Shown one piece after another: positions 1-5,793 of a stretch of 6,774 nucleotides of DNA. The notes beneath the pieces were generated by a model. It was not told where the DNA came from and searched no databases. It worked only from the letters and a program-made list of their open reading frames with translations. This stretch comes from CAZXVW01 sp964644025 (GTDB lineage Bacteria > Acidobacteriota > Terriglobia > Bryobacterales > Bryobacteraceae): contig CAZXVW010000210.1 in assembly GCA_964644025.1 (NCBI GenBank), positions 1 to 6,774 on the forward strand, written 5' to 3'. Numbering within the stretch: position 1 is the first letter of the stretch; every line of letters begins with the position of its first letter. Made by a program: the position numbers and the translations under genes.

Positions 1-1817
1 TGGGCCGTATTCGCCCACCCCAGCAGCATGTCACCAAGGCTGATGCCGGTGAACCTGCCGTTGAAGTTGCGCTGCCCGCGGCCCTGCCAGATCCCGTTGA
101 TCATTGATTGGTCATAGCGGATATCGGCACCGAACTTCATGCTGTGGTTACCGTGGATCCAGGTCAGGTTATCGAGGAACTGGTAGGTGGAAGTGTCCTT
201 GATGTTCGGCTGGAAATTGGCGCCACCGAGCCCAATGAAGCCCAGCTTGCCGCCCAGGGTGATCCGGCTCAGCCCGTAGACTTCACCGGCTTTCGGCGGC
301 GGAACCCCTTTGATTCCGTACCGGGCGTTGGCTTCTTCCATCGGAATATCGCTGTCGTTGCGCTTGTGCACTTTGAGGTACTTGTACCCGAACCGGAACT
401 CATTGACCACCGCGGTCGAGAAGACGTGGGTCTCCGACAGGGCCAGGCTGCGGCCCTTGTTCGCATCCAGGGACCGGTCGTTTCCGCTGGCGCCGCGGGC
501 CAGGCCCGGCAGGGGCGCGCCACGCAGCGCGTCGAAATCGTACCAACTGTAACGGCCGAACATGGTGTCCTTTGACGAGAAGTTATGATCGACTCGCAAA
601 TCGTACTGGTTGCGGTCCGTCTTCCAGGGAGGGTTGGACAGGTAGTTGGTGCGCGTCACGTCGGAGTAATTCGGTTCCGGGTAAAGCTCCATCAAGGCGA
701 CCGCCACCGGGTCCTGGCGCGAAGCTGGGATTTTCATGCCCGGGAAGGTGCCGCCCAGCGGATCTTTCAATGATGTCAGGCCGGCGGTCTGGCTGAAGTC
801 GCCGGCTTTTTCGAGGTCGGTCGGGACGACGGACCGGTCAGTCTGCGAGTTCCGGACCCGCCAGCTTTCCCAGCTAAAGAAGCCGAACGTCTTGTTGCGG
901 ATGAAGGGACCGCCGAGGGTGGCGCCGAACATGTTCTGGCGGAGCACGGCCGGGTCCGCCTTGCCGTCGCCGTCGCGGTCCGTATAGCCGAACGTCGGCC
1001 GGGCGTCGAAGGCGTCGTTACGAACGTAGTTATAAGCGGAACCGTGAATCTCGTTGGTGCCGCTCTTGATGGTGACATTCACCACCGCACCCGCATTGCG
1101 GCCGAACTCGGCGCTGTAGTTCGAGGTCTGCACCTTGAACTCCTGCACCGCGTCCAGCGAGGGGATCACCGCCTGGGCTTTGCGGTCCTGCATGCCCATG
1201 ACCGTGGAATTGTTGTCGATACCGTCAATGAGGTAGTTGTTTTGCAGCGCGGGCTGACCATGAGAGGTGAACCCGCTGGCGAGCTGGCCGCCGCGCTGGA
1301 GCGGCCCGCGGTCGCGGCCGCCGATTTCCGGCAGCACGCCGGGCGCCAGCTTCGCCAGGATCTGGTAGTTGCGGTCCACCAGCGGCAACTGATCAATCTG
1401 GCGCCGGTCCACCACCTGTTCCAACGAAGAAGTCTCCGTTTTCAGTAACGGCGTCTCCCCGGTGACCTCGATGACCTCGGTCAGGTTGCCGAGCTCCAAC
1501 TGGAAGTCCATCCCGATGCGGTCATTCGGGTGAATCTCGACGCCGCTCCGGACCGCCTTTTTGAAGCCGGCCGACTCGACGCTGATTTCGTAGGTGCCGA
1601 CCTTGAGCGGTCCCAGCACGTACACGCCGCTTTCGTTGGTTTGTGTCTCCGTGGTAATGTTCGTCTGCGTTTCGCGTGCGGTTACCTGTGCCCCCGGGAT
1701 TACGGCCCCGGTGCTGTCAGTAACCGTTCCGGTGATGACACCCTGGTCCTGTTGGGCCAGGCCAAAAGTGGCCGCCAGGAAAAGACAAAACACCACCCAT
1801 ATCACTCTCCGTAACAT
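1..1817 (-). CDS. TonB-dependent receptor, Oar-like, N-terminal part (3' end outside window)
   Basis: Outer-membrane receptor that would take up a large substrate using TonB energy; substrate unknown. I translated the minus strand from the ATG at 1817-1815 and found 605 codons without a stop, running off the left edge. Residues 1-21 are a Sec signal peptide (basic MLRR, hydrophobic core, likely cut after GLA before QQ). Residues 25-110 form a carboxypeptidase-regulatory-like beta domain (GVITGTVTDSTGAVIPGAQV). Residues 113-260 are the plug, with NNYLIDGIDNN at 193-203 and YSAEFGRNAGAVVNVTIKSG at 234-253. The barrel begins after that, with LGGPFIRNKTFGFFSWE at 301-317. An AAAGGAGG ribosome-binding site ends 5 nt before the ATG. 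Family members are usually about 1000-1200 residues, so roughly half is missing. No SusD partner is seen on the upstream side. A DxDxDGxxD calcium-loop-like motif lies at 280-288. The family call is firm; ligand specificity cannot be read from this. Confidence 0.93.
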   Translation of the reverse strand, partial: MLRRVIWVVFCLFLAATFGLAQQDQGVITGTVTDSTGAVIPGAQVTARETQTNITTETQTNESGVYVLGPLKVGTYEISVESAGFKKAVRSGVEIHPNDRIGMDFQLELGNLTEVIEVTGETPLLKTETSSLEQVVDRRQIDQLPLVDRNYQILAKLAPGVLPEIGGRDRGPLQRGGQLASGFTSHGQPALQNNYLIDGIDNNSTVMGMQDRKAQAVIPSLDAVQEFKVQTSNYSAEFGRNAGAVVNVTIKSGTNEIHGSAYNYVRNDAFDARPTFGYTDRDGDGKADPAVLRQNMFGATLGGPFIRNKTFGFFSWESWRVRNSQTDRSVVPTDLEKAGDFSQTAGLTSLKDPLGGTFPGMKIPASRQDPVAVALMELYPEPNYSDVTRTNYLSNPPWKTDRNQYDLRVDHNFSSKDTMFGRYSWYDFDALRGAPLPGLARGASGNDRSLDANKGRSLALSETHVFSTAVVNEFRFGYKYLKVHKRNDSDIPMEEANARYGIKGVPPPKAGEVYGLSRITLGGKLGFIGLGGANFQPNIKDTSTYQFLDNLTWIHGNHSMKFGADIRYDQSMINGIWQGRGQRNFNGRFTGISLGDMLLGWANTA

Positions 1818-1837
1818 ACAAGCCTCCTTTCTGGCCA

Positions 1838-1854
1838 TGTGCCCCCTTGGCACA
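1838..1854 (-). promoter_or_regulatory. Small hairpin in the receptor mRNA leader
   Basis: TGTGCC (1838-1843) and GGCACA (1849-1854) form a perfect 6-bp stem with a 5-nt loop. It falls between the predicted transcription start (about 1867) and the ribosome-binding site (1823-1830) of the receptor gene. It could stabilise the leader or affect initiation, but a stem this short may be chance. Confidence 0.3.
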
Positions 1855-1873
1855 AGACCCCTTCCGCCAAAGT

Positions 1874-1902
1874 ATTCTAAGCCCGCGTTCTTGCTGTGTC
1901 AA
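1874..1902 (-). promoter_or_regulatory. Sigma-70-type promoter of the TonB-dependent receptor gene
   Basis: On the minus strand a perfect -35 box TTGACA (1902-1897) is followed by a 17-nt spacer and the -10 box TAGAAT (1879-1874), which has one mismatch to consensus. Transcription would start near 1867, giving a leader of about 50 nt before the ATG at 1817. This is the best promoter match in the window, and both its spacing and its position relative to the gene fit. Confidence 0.8.
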
Positions 1903-1911
1903 GGCGGGGTC

Positions 1912-1930
1912 CGGAGTGGTCACCGCTCCG
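1912..1930. promoter_or_regulatory. 19-bp dyad, candidate operator in the divergent region
   Basis: CGGAGTGGTCACCGCTCCG is symmetric around position 1921, with 8 of 9 base pairs complementary; the one exception is T1917/G1925. It lies 9 bp upstream of the receptor -35 box, centred near -54 from the predicted start, and about 114 bp before the start codon of the divergent isomerase gene. The symmetry and position suit a dimeric transcription factor that could act on either gene. No regulator gene is present in the window, so the protein partner is unknown. The function is inference. Confidence 0.45.
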
Positions 1931-2034
1931 CCCGGCTCTGTCTTTGTCTTTCTTGTTGGCGGAACAGTTAAGCGATCTCGCGCCGGGTTGAATTCCGCAG
2001 GCGCCGGCGATAGAGTCTTGGGAGAAGGAAACCC

Positions 2035-2868
2035 ATGAGCACATTAATTCGAAGACGCGACTTCGCCCGCCTGGCGGTGGGCGGACTGGCTGCCGCTCCG
2101 GCGGCCTTACAACTGACGGCGCGGAAGCGCATTCCCATCGGGCTGCAGCTTTACTCGATCCGGAAGGATTGCGCCGCAGACCTGGCCGGCTCGCTGGCCC
2201 AGGTGGCCAAGATGGGCTATGAGGGAGTGGAGTTCGCGGGCTATTACGGCCACGGCGCCCAGGAGATCCGCAAGATGCTCGATGCGAACGGCCTGAAGTG
2301 TTGCGGCATCCATACCCGCATCACCACGCTGGAAGGCGACGAGCTGAAGCGGACCATCGAGTTTAACCAGACGATCGGCAACACGCGGCTGAACGTCGCC
2401 GGCATCCGTCCGGGCGATACGGCCAAAGCCTGGTACGAGGCGGCCCGGAGATTCAGTGAGATCGCCGCCAAACTGGCCCCGCACGGGATGCGGACCGGCT
2501 ACCACTGCCACGCGCGCGACTTCCAGCCCGTCGAGGGCAAAATCCCGTGGGAGATCATTTTCGACAACACGCCCAAAGAGGTGAACATGCAACTCGACGT
2601 CGGACACTGTGTCCAGGCCGGCAGTGATCCTCTCCACTACTTGAAGAAGTATCCCGGCCGGGCGCGCACCATCCACGTGACCGACTATTCGCCGACGAAC
2701 AACCAGGCCCTGCTCGGTGAAGGCGTGGTTCCCCTGAAGCAGGTTTTCCAGTTGTGCGAGACCGTGGCCGGCACCGAGTGGTACATCATCGAACAGGAAC
2801 GATACCCGTTCCCACCGATGGAGTGCGCCAGGCGCTGCCTGGCGAACATGAAAAAACTGCTGGCCTGA
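2035..2868 (+). CDS. Tat-exported sugar isomerase/epimerase, xylose-isomerase-like TIM barrel
   Basis: Probable metal-dependent isomerase or epimerase acting on a sugar or keto-sugar outside the cytoplasm; substrate unknown. The protein has 277 residues, and an SD-like GGAGAAGG ends 6 nt before the ATG. The N-terminus reads RRRDFARLAVGG (6-17), a twin-arginine motif, followed by a short alanine-rich hydrophobic stretch to about residue 28. The barrel starts at IGLQLYSIRK (35-44). Likely active-site positions by family pattern are E66 (YEGVEFAGYYG), H93, H157/H159 (GYHCHARDF), D188 and H191 (LDVGHC), H214 (IHVTDY) and E253 or E255 (IIEQERYP). These match the AP-endonuclease-2/xylose-isomerase-like superfamily, often annotated sugar phosphate isomerase/epimerase; an exported enzyme would more likely see unphosphorylated sugars. 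It is divergent from the receptor gene and convergent with uxaC. Fold certain, export likely, reaction unknown. Confidence 0.87.
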   Translation: MSTLIRRRDFARLAVGGLAAAPAALQLTARKRIPIGLQLYSIRKDCAADLAGSLAQVAKMGYEGVEFAGYYGHGAQEIRKMLDANGLKCCGIHTRITTLEGDELKRTIEFNQTIGNTRLNVAGIRPGDTAKAWYEAARRFSEIAAKLAPHGMRTGYHCHARDFQPVEGKIPWEIIFDNTPKEVNMQLDVGHCVQAGSDPLHYLKKYPGRARTIHVTDYSPTNNQALLGEGVVPLKQVFQLCETVAGTEWYIIEQERYPFPPMECARRCLANMKKLLA

Positions 2869-2880
2869 ACAGGCCGGCGG
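2851..2880 (-). terminator. Intrinsic terminator of uxaC, inside the 3' end of the opposing gene
   Basis: On the minus strand GCCGGCCT (2878-2871) pairs with AGGCCAGC (2866-2859) with one C/A mismatch and a GTTC loop. After AG (2858-2857) come six T residues (2856-2851). This is the layout of a rho-independent terminator and starts about 35 nt past the uxaC stop codon. It overlaps the last Lys-Lys-Leu-Leu-Ala-stop codons of the plus-strand isomerase gene: the AAAAAA of the Lys codons supplies the T tract. Confidence 0.7.
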
Positions 2881-2898
2881 GGAAGCTTCCCGGAAGCT
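2880..2898. repeat. Overlapping palindromes between convergent genes
   Basis: GGGAAGCTTCCC (2880-2891) is a perfect 12-bp palindrome. It overlaps AGCTTCCCGGAAGCT (2884-2898), which has 7-bp arms around one base. GGAAGCT therefore occurs twice directly and once inverted. As RNA, 2884-2898 folds into a 6-bp stem with a 3-nt loop on either strand. No T tract follows on the plus side, so it is at best a weak terminator for the isomerase gene. Confidence 0.4.
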
Positions 2899-2913
2899 CG
2901 AAACGGCGCTGGT

Positions 2914-4317
2914 TCAGTCCATCGGCAACCGCAGGTATTGTTTCGCGTTGCGGTAGCAGATGTTTTCGACCATCTCGCCCACCAGCGGGGAGCCGGGCAG
3001 TTCGCCGTTTTCGATATCGCGGCCGAGCAGGTTCGCCAGCACGCGGCGAAAGTATTCATGCCGCGGGTAGGAAAGGAACGAGCGCGAATCGGTGAGCATG
3101 CCGACGAAACGCGAGAGCAGCCCGACGCTGGACAGCGCGTTCAACTGCCACTCGATGCCCTCTTTCTGATCCAGGTGCCACCAGCCGCTGCCGAACTGGA
3201 TCTTGCCGGCGACGGCGGAGTCCTGGAAACAGCCGGCCAGGGTGGCGAAGGCGTAATTGTCGGCCGGGTTCAGGTTGTAAAGAATCATCCGCGGCAGGGC
3301 GTTTTCCTGTTCGAGACGGTCCAGGTAAGCGGCCAGGGCGTCGATCTGCGGCCAGTCGCCGATGGAATCGAAGCCGGTGTCGGGCCCGAGTTCCCGGAAC
3401 CGGCGCGTATTCACGTTGCGCCGGGCGCCGAGATGAAGCTGCTTGGTCCAGCCTTTCTCGGCGTCGAGACGGCCGAAGACGAACATCATGAAGGAGGCGA
3501 ACAGGCGGTGTTCGTCCGGGCCGGCCGGCCGGCCGCCGCGCACCTTGTCGAAGATGGCGGCCGCAGCCGATTCCGGGCAGAGATCCGAGAAACAAGTGTT
3601 GAGACCATGATCGGAAAGGCGGCTGCCCATCCGGTGGAAGTAGTCATGCCGCTGCCGGATGGCGTCCAGGAAGCGGTGGAAGCTGCTGATGTCGATGTTG
3701 CTGGCGGCGGCGAGCCGGTCCACCCAGGCGTTGAAGGACTCGGGCCGGTCCACGCCGAGCGCCCGGTCGGGACGAAAGGCCGGAAACACCTTGGTAACCA
3801 GGCCTGAGGCGGCGATCTTCCGGTGAGCGGCCAGATCGTCGGTGGGATCATCGGTGGTGCATAAAGCTTTCACGCGGAATTTCTTCAGAATCCCATGCGC
3901 GCTCAACTCCTCGCTGGCCAGCATCTCCCGCGTGCGGTTCCAGATAGACGGCGCCGTCGTCTCATCCAGCAGGTCATCGATGCCGAAGTAGCGTTTCAGC
4001 TCCAGGTGCGTCCAGTGGTAAAGCGGGTTGCGCAGCGTTTTCGGGACCGTGGACGCCCAGGCAAGAAACTTCTCGTAGGGGCTCGCCTCGCCGGTGCAAT
4101 AACGCTCCTCGATCCCGTTGGCCCGCATGGCCCGCCACTTGTAGTGGTCGCCTTCCAGCCAGGCTTCGAACAGGTCTGCGAAGCGGCGGTTTCGGGCGAT
4201 GTCATTCGGAGAAAGGTGGCAGTGGTAATCCAGGATCGGCTGGCGAACAGCGTGCTCGTGATAGAGGCGCCTGGCGGCAGGCGAGGTCAACAGAAAGTCG
4301 TCATGAATGAAAGACAT
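2914..4317 (-). CDS. uxaC: Uronate (glucuronate/galacturonate) isomerase
   Basis: Cytoplasmic first enzyme of hexuronate catabolism, converting D-glucuronate to D-fructuronate and D-galacturonate to D-tagaturonate. The protein has 467 residues from the ATG at 4317, close to the 470 of E. coli UxaC, and aligns from end to end from memory. Landmarks are LDYHCHL (29-35, metal-binding His32 and His34), GDHYKWRAMR (56-65), NPLYHWTHLEL (97-107), TTDDP (154-158), FRPD (181-184), SDHGLN (235-240), GPDTGFDSI (311-319), QFGSGWW (374-380) and LTDSRSFLSYPRHEYFRR (408-425). The frame opens at 4374, but the extra 19 residues are arginine-rich and foreign to the family. The start at 4317 matches the conserved N-terminus and has GAGG 5 nt upstream. 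It lies 60 nt after the epimerase stop and has no promoter-like sequence of its own, so it is probably the last gene of an operon. Confidence 0.96.
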   Translation of the reverse strand: MSFIHDDFLLTSPAARRLYHEHAVRQPILDYHCHLSPNDIARNRRFADLFEAWLEGDHYKWRAMRANGIEERYCTGEASPYEKFLAWASTVPKTLRNPLYHWTHLELKRYFGIDDLLDETTAPSIWNRTREMLASEELSAHGILKKFRVKALCTTDDPTDDLAAHRKIAASGLVTKVFPAFRPDRALGVDRPESFNAWVDRLAAASNIDISSFHRFLDAIRQRHDYFHRMGSRLSDHGLNTCFSDLCPESAAAAIFDKVRGGRPAGPDEHRLFASFMMFVFGRLDAEKGWTKQLHLGARRNVNTRRFRELGPDTGFDSIGDWPQIDALAAYLDRLEQENALPRMILYNLNPADNYAFATLAGCFQDSAVAGKIQFGSGWWHLDQKEGIEWQLNALSSVGLLSRFVGMLTDSRSFLSYPRHEYFRRVLANLLGRDIENGELPGSPLVGEMVENICYRNAKQYLRLPMD

Positions 4318-4339
4318 GGCTTCCTCAGTTTTGCACATC

Positions 4340-4372
4340 CGGCGCCGGCGTGAGCGGCGCCGATATCGCGCC
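4340..4372 (-). promoter_or_regulatory. Two competing hairpins between uxaE and uxaC
   Basis: GGCGCC at 4356-4361 can pair with GGCGCC at 4341-4346 (extended to 7 bp by C4340/G4362, with a 9-nt loop). Alternatively, GGCGC at 4356-4360 can pair with GCGCC at 4368-4372 across a 7-nt loop. The two folds exclude each other. No T tract follows, so neither is a standard terminator. They may influence mRNA processing or the relative expression of the two genes, or may only reflect high GC content. Confidence 0.35.
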
Positions 4373-4377
4373 ACCGC

Positions 4378-5637
4378 TCAGCCGAGAAACAGCGGCTTGA
4401 TGTGCCGCGCGAAGAGATTCTCGGTTACGTTCCGGGAAATGGAATCCTCGCAGGCGATCAGCATGTCCAGGTAGCGCCGGCCCATCTTCGCCGCGATCTT
4501 ATAGCCCACGTGAAGCAGTTGGCGGAAATGGGGATTGAAGTCCGGGTTTGACTGGTCATGACGCAGCGCCGCAGCGTATTGCCCGGCGGACCAGGCGGCC
4601 ACTTCCTCCGGCGCCGGCAGGCGCGCGGGGTTGATGTCGATCACCGCGGCATAAGGCGCGCACAGATCGTCGCGATGCGCGAAGGCCTCGGCGTAGACCT
4701 CCTTGGCCAGCGCCAGCCCGTCGCCGCCGGCCTCGGCCAGGCCGATGAGTTCCTCCAACCAGGTGGTGCCGGCCGTTTTCAAGTGGACGCCGGCGCCGAA
4801 ACGCTCCATCGCCCGCCGAATGGGGGCGTAGATGGAGAACTTGTCGCTGCCGGAGTGGACACTGAGCTTCAGGTTGTCCGGCAGGGGGTAATGTTTCACG
4901 GCGTAGGCGATGACGGCCACGTCGGCGTGGAACTCCTTTTCAAACTGCGCCACGTCGCCGGCGTAATCGACGCCCTTGTTGAAGCGGCCGGTGAACTTGG
5001 GGGCGATGGTTTGCGCGGGAATGCCTTCGTCGGCGACGGCCGCCAGGATGACGAGCAGCTCCGGAGGCGCCTGCGGGCTGTCGGTCTCATCCATCGAAAC
5101 CTCGGTGATGAAAGTCCCTTCGCCCTTGTGTTCCCGGATGTAGCGGTAAATGCGGCCAGCCTCCTGAACCGCGAGCAGATATTTCGCCGCGGTGGCAGCC
5201 ACGGTTTCCGCCGTGCCGCGCAATGGTTGCTCGATGCCCGGGATCTCCACCGTCGCCGCCAGCTCGGGGTGGCGCCTGGTGAACGCCTCCACCTCGGCGG
5301 CCGGGGCCGGCCGGCCGATGGTCTCGGCCACATCGAGGGTGAAGAAATCGCAAGCCTCCAAGAACTGGCCCGCCACCGCGAGGTTGATGTGATCGGCGTC
5401 GACGTGGTAGGGCTTCGACCAGCCCAGTTCCTTCACGGCCGCGTCAGCCGCGGCGCGCTGGCCGGCCGGTTCCGAGCCGATGATGGTGTGCTCGCGATGG
5501 GACTTATTCCAGACCGGGATGACCTCGGCGCCCTGTTCGGCGGCCATCATGCAAGCGCGGAGCTGCGGCCTGGCCTGATGGGCGAAGCGGTCGCCCATGC
5601 CGAAAGAATACTTCCCGAGTTTGAGTGAAGTTGGCAT
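4378..5637 (-). CDS. uxaE: Tagaturonate/fructuronate epimerase, UxaE family, short form
   Basis: Cytoplasmic enzyme that interconverts D-tagaturonate and D-fructuronate at C3 or C4 depending on numbering, joining the galacturonate and glucuronate branches. The family was described in Thermotoga maritima. The 419 residues carry the family motifs in order: YSFGMGDRFAHQ (10-21), YHVDADHIN (77-85, probably metal-related), VSMDETDSPQAPPE (180-193), GRFNKGVDYAGDVAQFEKEF (217-236), LSVHSGSDKFSIY (258-270), HLKTAGTTWLEEL (285-297) and RQLLHVGY (372-379). The Thermotoga protein, from memory, has about 90 residues before the first motif; here there are about 10. An in-frame TGA at 5656-5658 rules out a longer start. 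GAGGA lies 10 nt before the ATG. It precedes uxaC in the same direction, which supports the function. Family assignment is good; substrate is inferred from homology and neighbour. Confidence 0.88.
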   Translation of the reverse strand: MPTSLKLGKYSFGMGDRFAHQARPQLRACMMAAEQGAEVIPVWNKSHREHTIIGSEPAGQRAAADAAVKELGWSKPYHVDADHINLAVAGQFLEACDFFTLDVAETIGRPAPAAEVEAFTRRHPELAATVEIPGIEQPLRGTAETVAATAAKYLLAVQEAGRIYRYIREHKGEGTFITEVSMDETDSPQAPPELLVILAAVADEGIPAQTIAPKFTGRFNKGVDYAGDVAQFEKEFHADVAVIAYAVKHYPLPDNLKLSVHSGSDKFSIYAPIRRAMERFGAGVHLKTAGTTWLEELIGLAEAGGDGLALAKEVYAEAFAHRDDLCAPYAAVIDINPARLPAPEEVAAWSAGQYAAALRHDQSNPDFNPHFRQLLHVGYKIAAKMGRRYLDMLIACEDSISRNVTENLFARHIKPLFLG

Positions 5638-5713
5638 GTTCTCGTTGTCCTCGAATCAGTCACCAGTGTAGCGAACCGGCTTACCGGATAATGGCGCATC
5701 CCCAACCCGCGGT

Positions 5714-5726
5714 TGCCCACTGGGCA
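5714..5726. promoter_or_regulatory. Perfect 13-bp palindrome upstream of uxaE, candidate operator
   Basis: TGCCCACTGGGCA has two perfect 6-bp arms around a single C. It sits 77-89 bp before the uxaE start and 68 bp after the aldo/keto reductase stop. It could be an operator for a promoter internal to the gene set. I see only a poor -10 candidate (TACACT on the minus strand near 5670) and no matching -35 box, so an internal promoter is not established. Confidence 0.3.
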
Positions 5727-5732
5727 TGGGGG

Positions 5733-5749
5733 GCTCTCCGGCTGAGAGC
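5733..5749 (-). promoter_or_regulatory. Hairpin after the aldo/keto reductase gene
   Basis: GCTCTC (5733-5738) and GAGAGC (5744-5749) form a perfect 6-bp stem with a 5-nt loop, 45-61 nt beyond the aldo/keto reductase stop. On the minus strand it is followed by C residues, not T residues, so it does not resemble an intrinsic terminator. GGCTC (5732-5736) could pair instead with GAGCC (5752-5756). Read-through into uxaE remains plausible. Confidence 0.35.
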
Positions 5750-5793
5750 AGGAGCCTGCGGCGCCCGGCATCAGCGGACTCGGCCGCCTCCGC

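Noticed and set aside
108..575. Plus-strand open frames across the receptor gene, here and at 1044-1448
   Set aside because: The minus-strand frame is continuous for 605 codons with signal peptide, regulatory-like domain and plug motifs, so the plus-strand frames are mirror frames.
1988..2016. Possible promoter TTGAAT-N17-TAGAGT for the isomerase gene
   Set aside because: Each box matches only 4 of 6 consensus positions, and the start would fall inside the ribosome-binding site at 2021-2028. The true promoter of this gene is not evident.
1847..2038. Small plus-strand frame whose TGA overlaps the ATG of the isomerase gene
   Set aside because: The ATGA overlap hinted at translational coupling, but the frame starts with TTG without a ribosome-binding site, runs antisense through the receptor leader and promoter, and encodes nothing recognisable.
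2938..3807. Plus-strand open frame of 289 codons opposite uxaC
   Set aside because: It is antisense to a clear uxaC gene, shows no recognisable motif and is explained by GC-rich codon structure.
4318..4374. Longer uxaC start at 4374
   Set aside because: The added 19 residues are mostly arginine and do not match the family. The ATG at 4317 gives the conserved N-terminus and has a GAGG site.
4558..5628. Plus-strand open frame of 356 codons opposite uxaE
   Set aside because: It lies wholly within a well-supported minus-strand gene with all family motifs. Its translation is rich in Gly, Arg and Val with no recognisable domain, as expected from the mirror of GC-rich codons.
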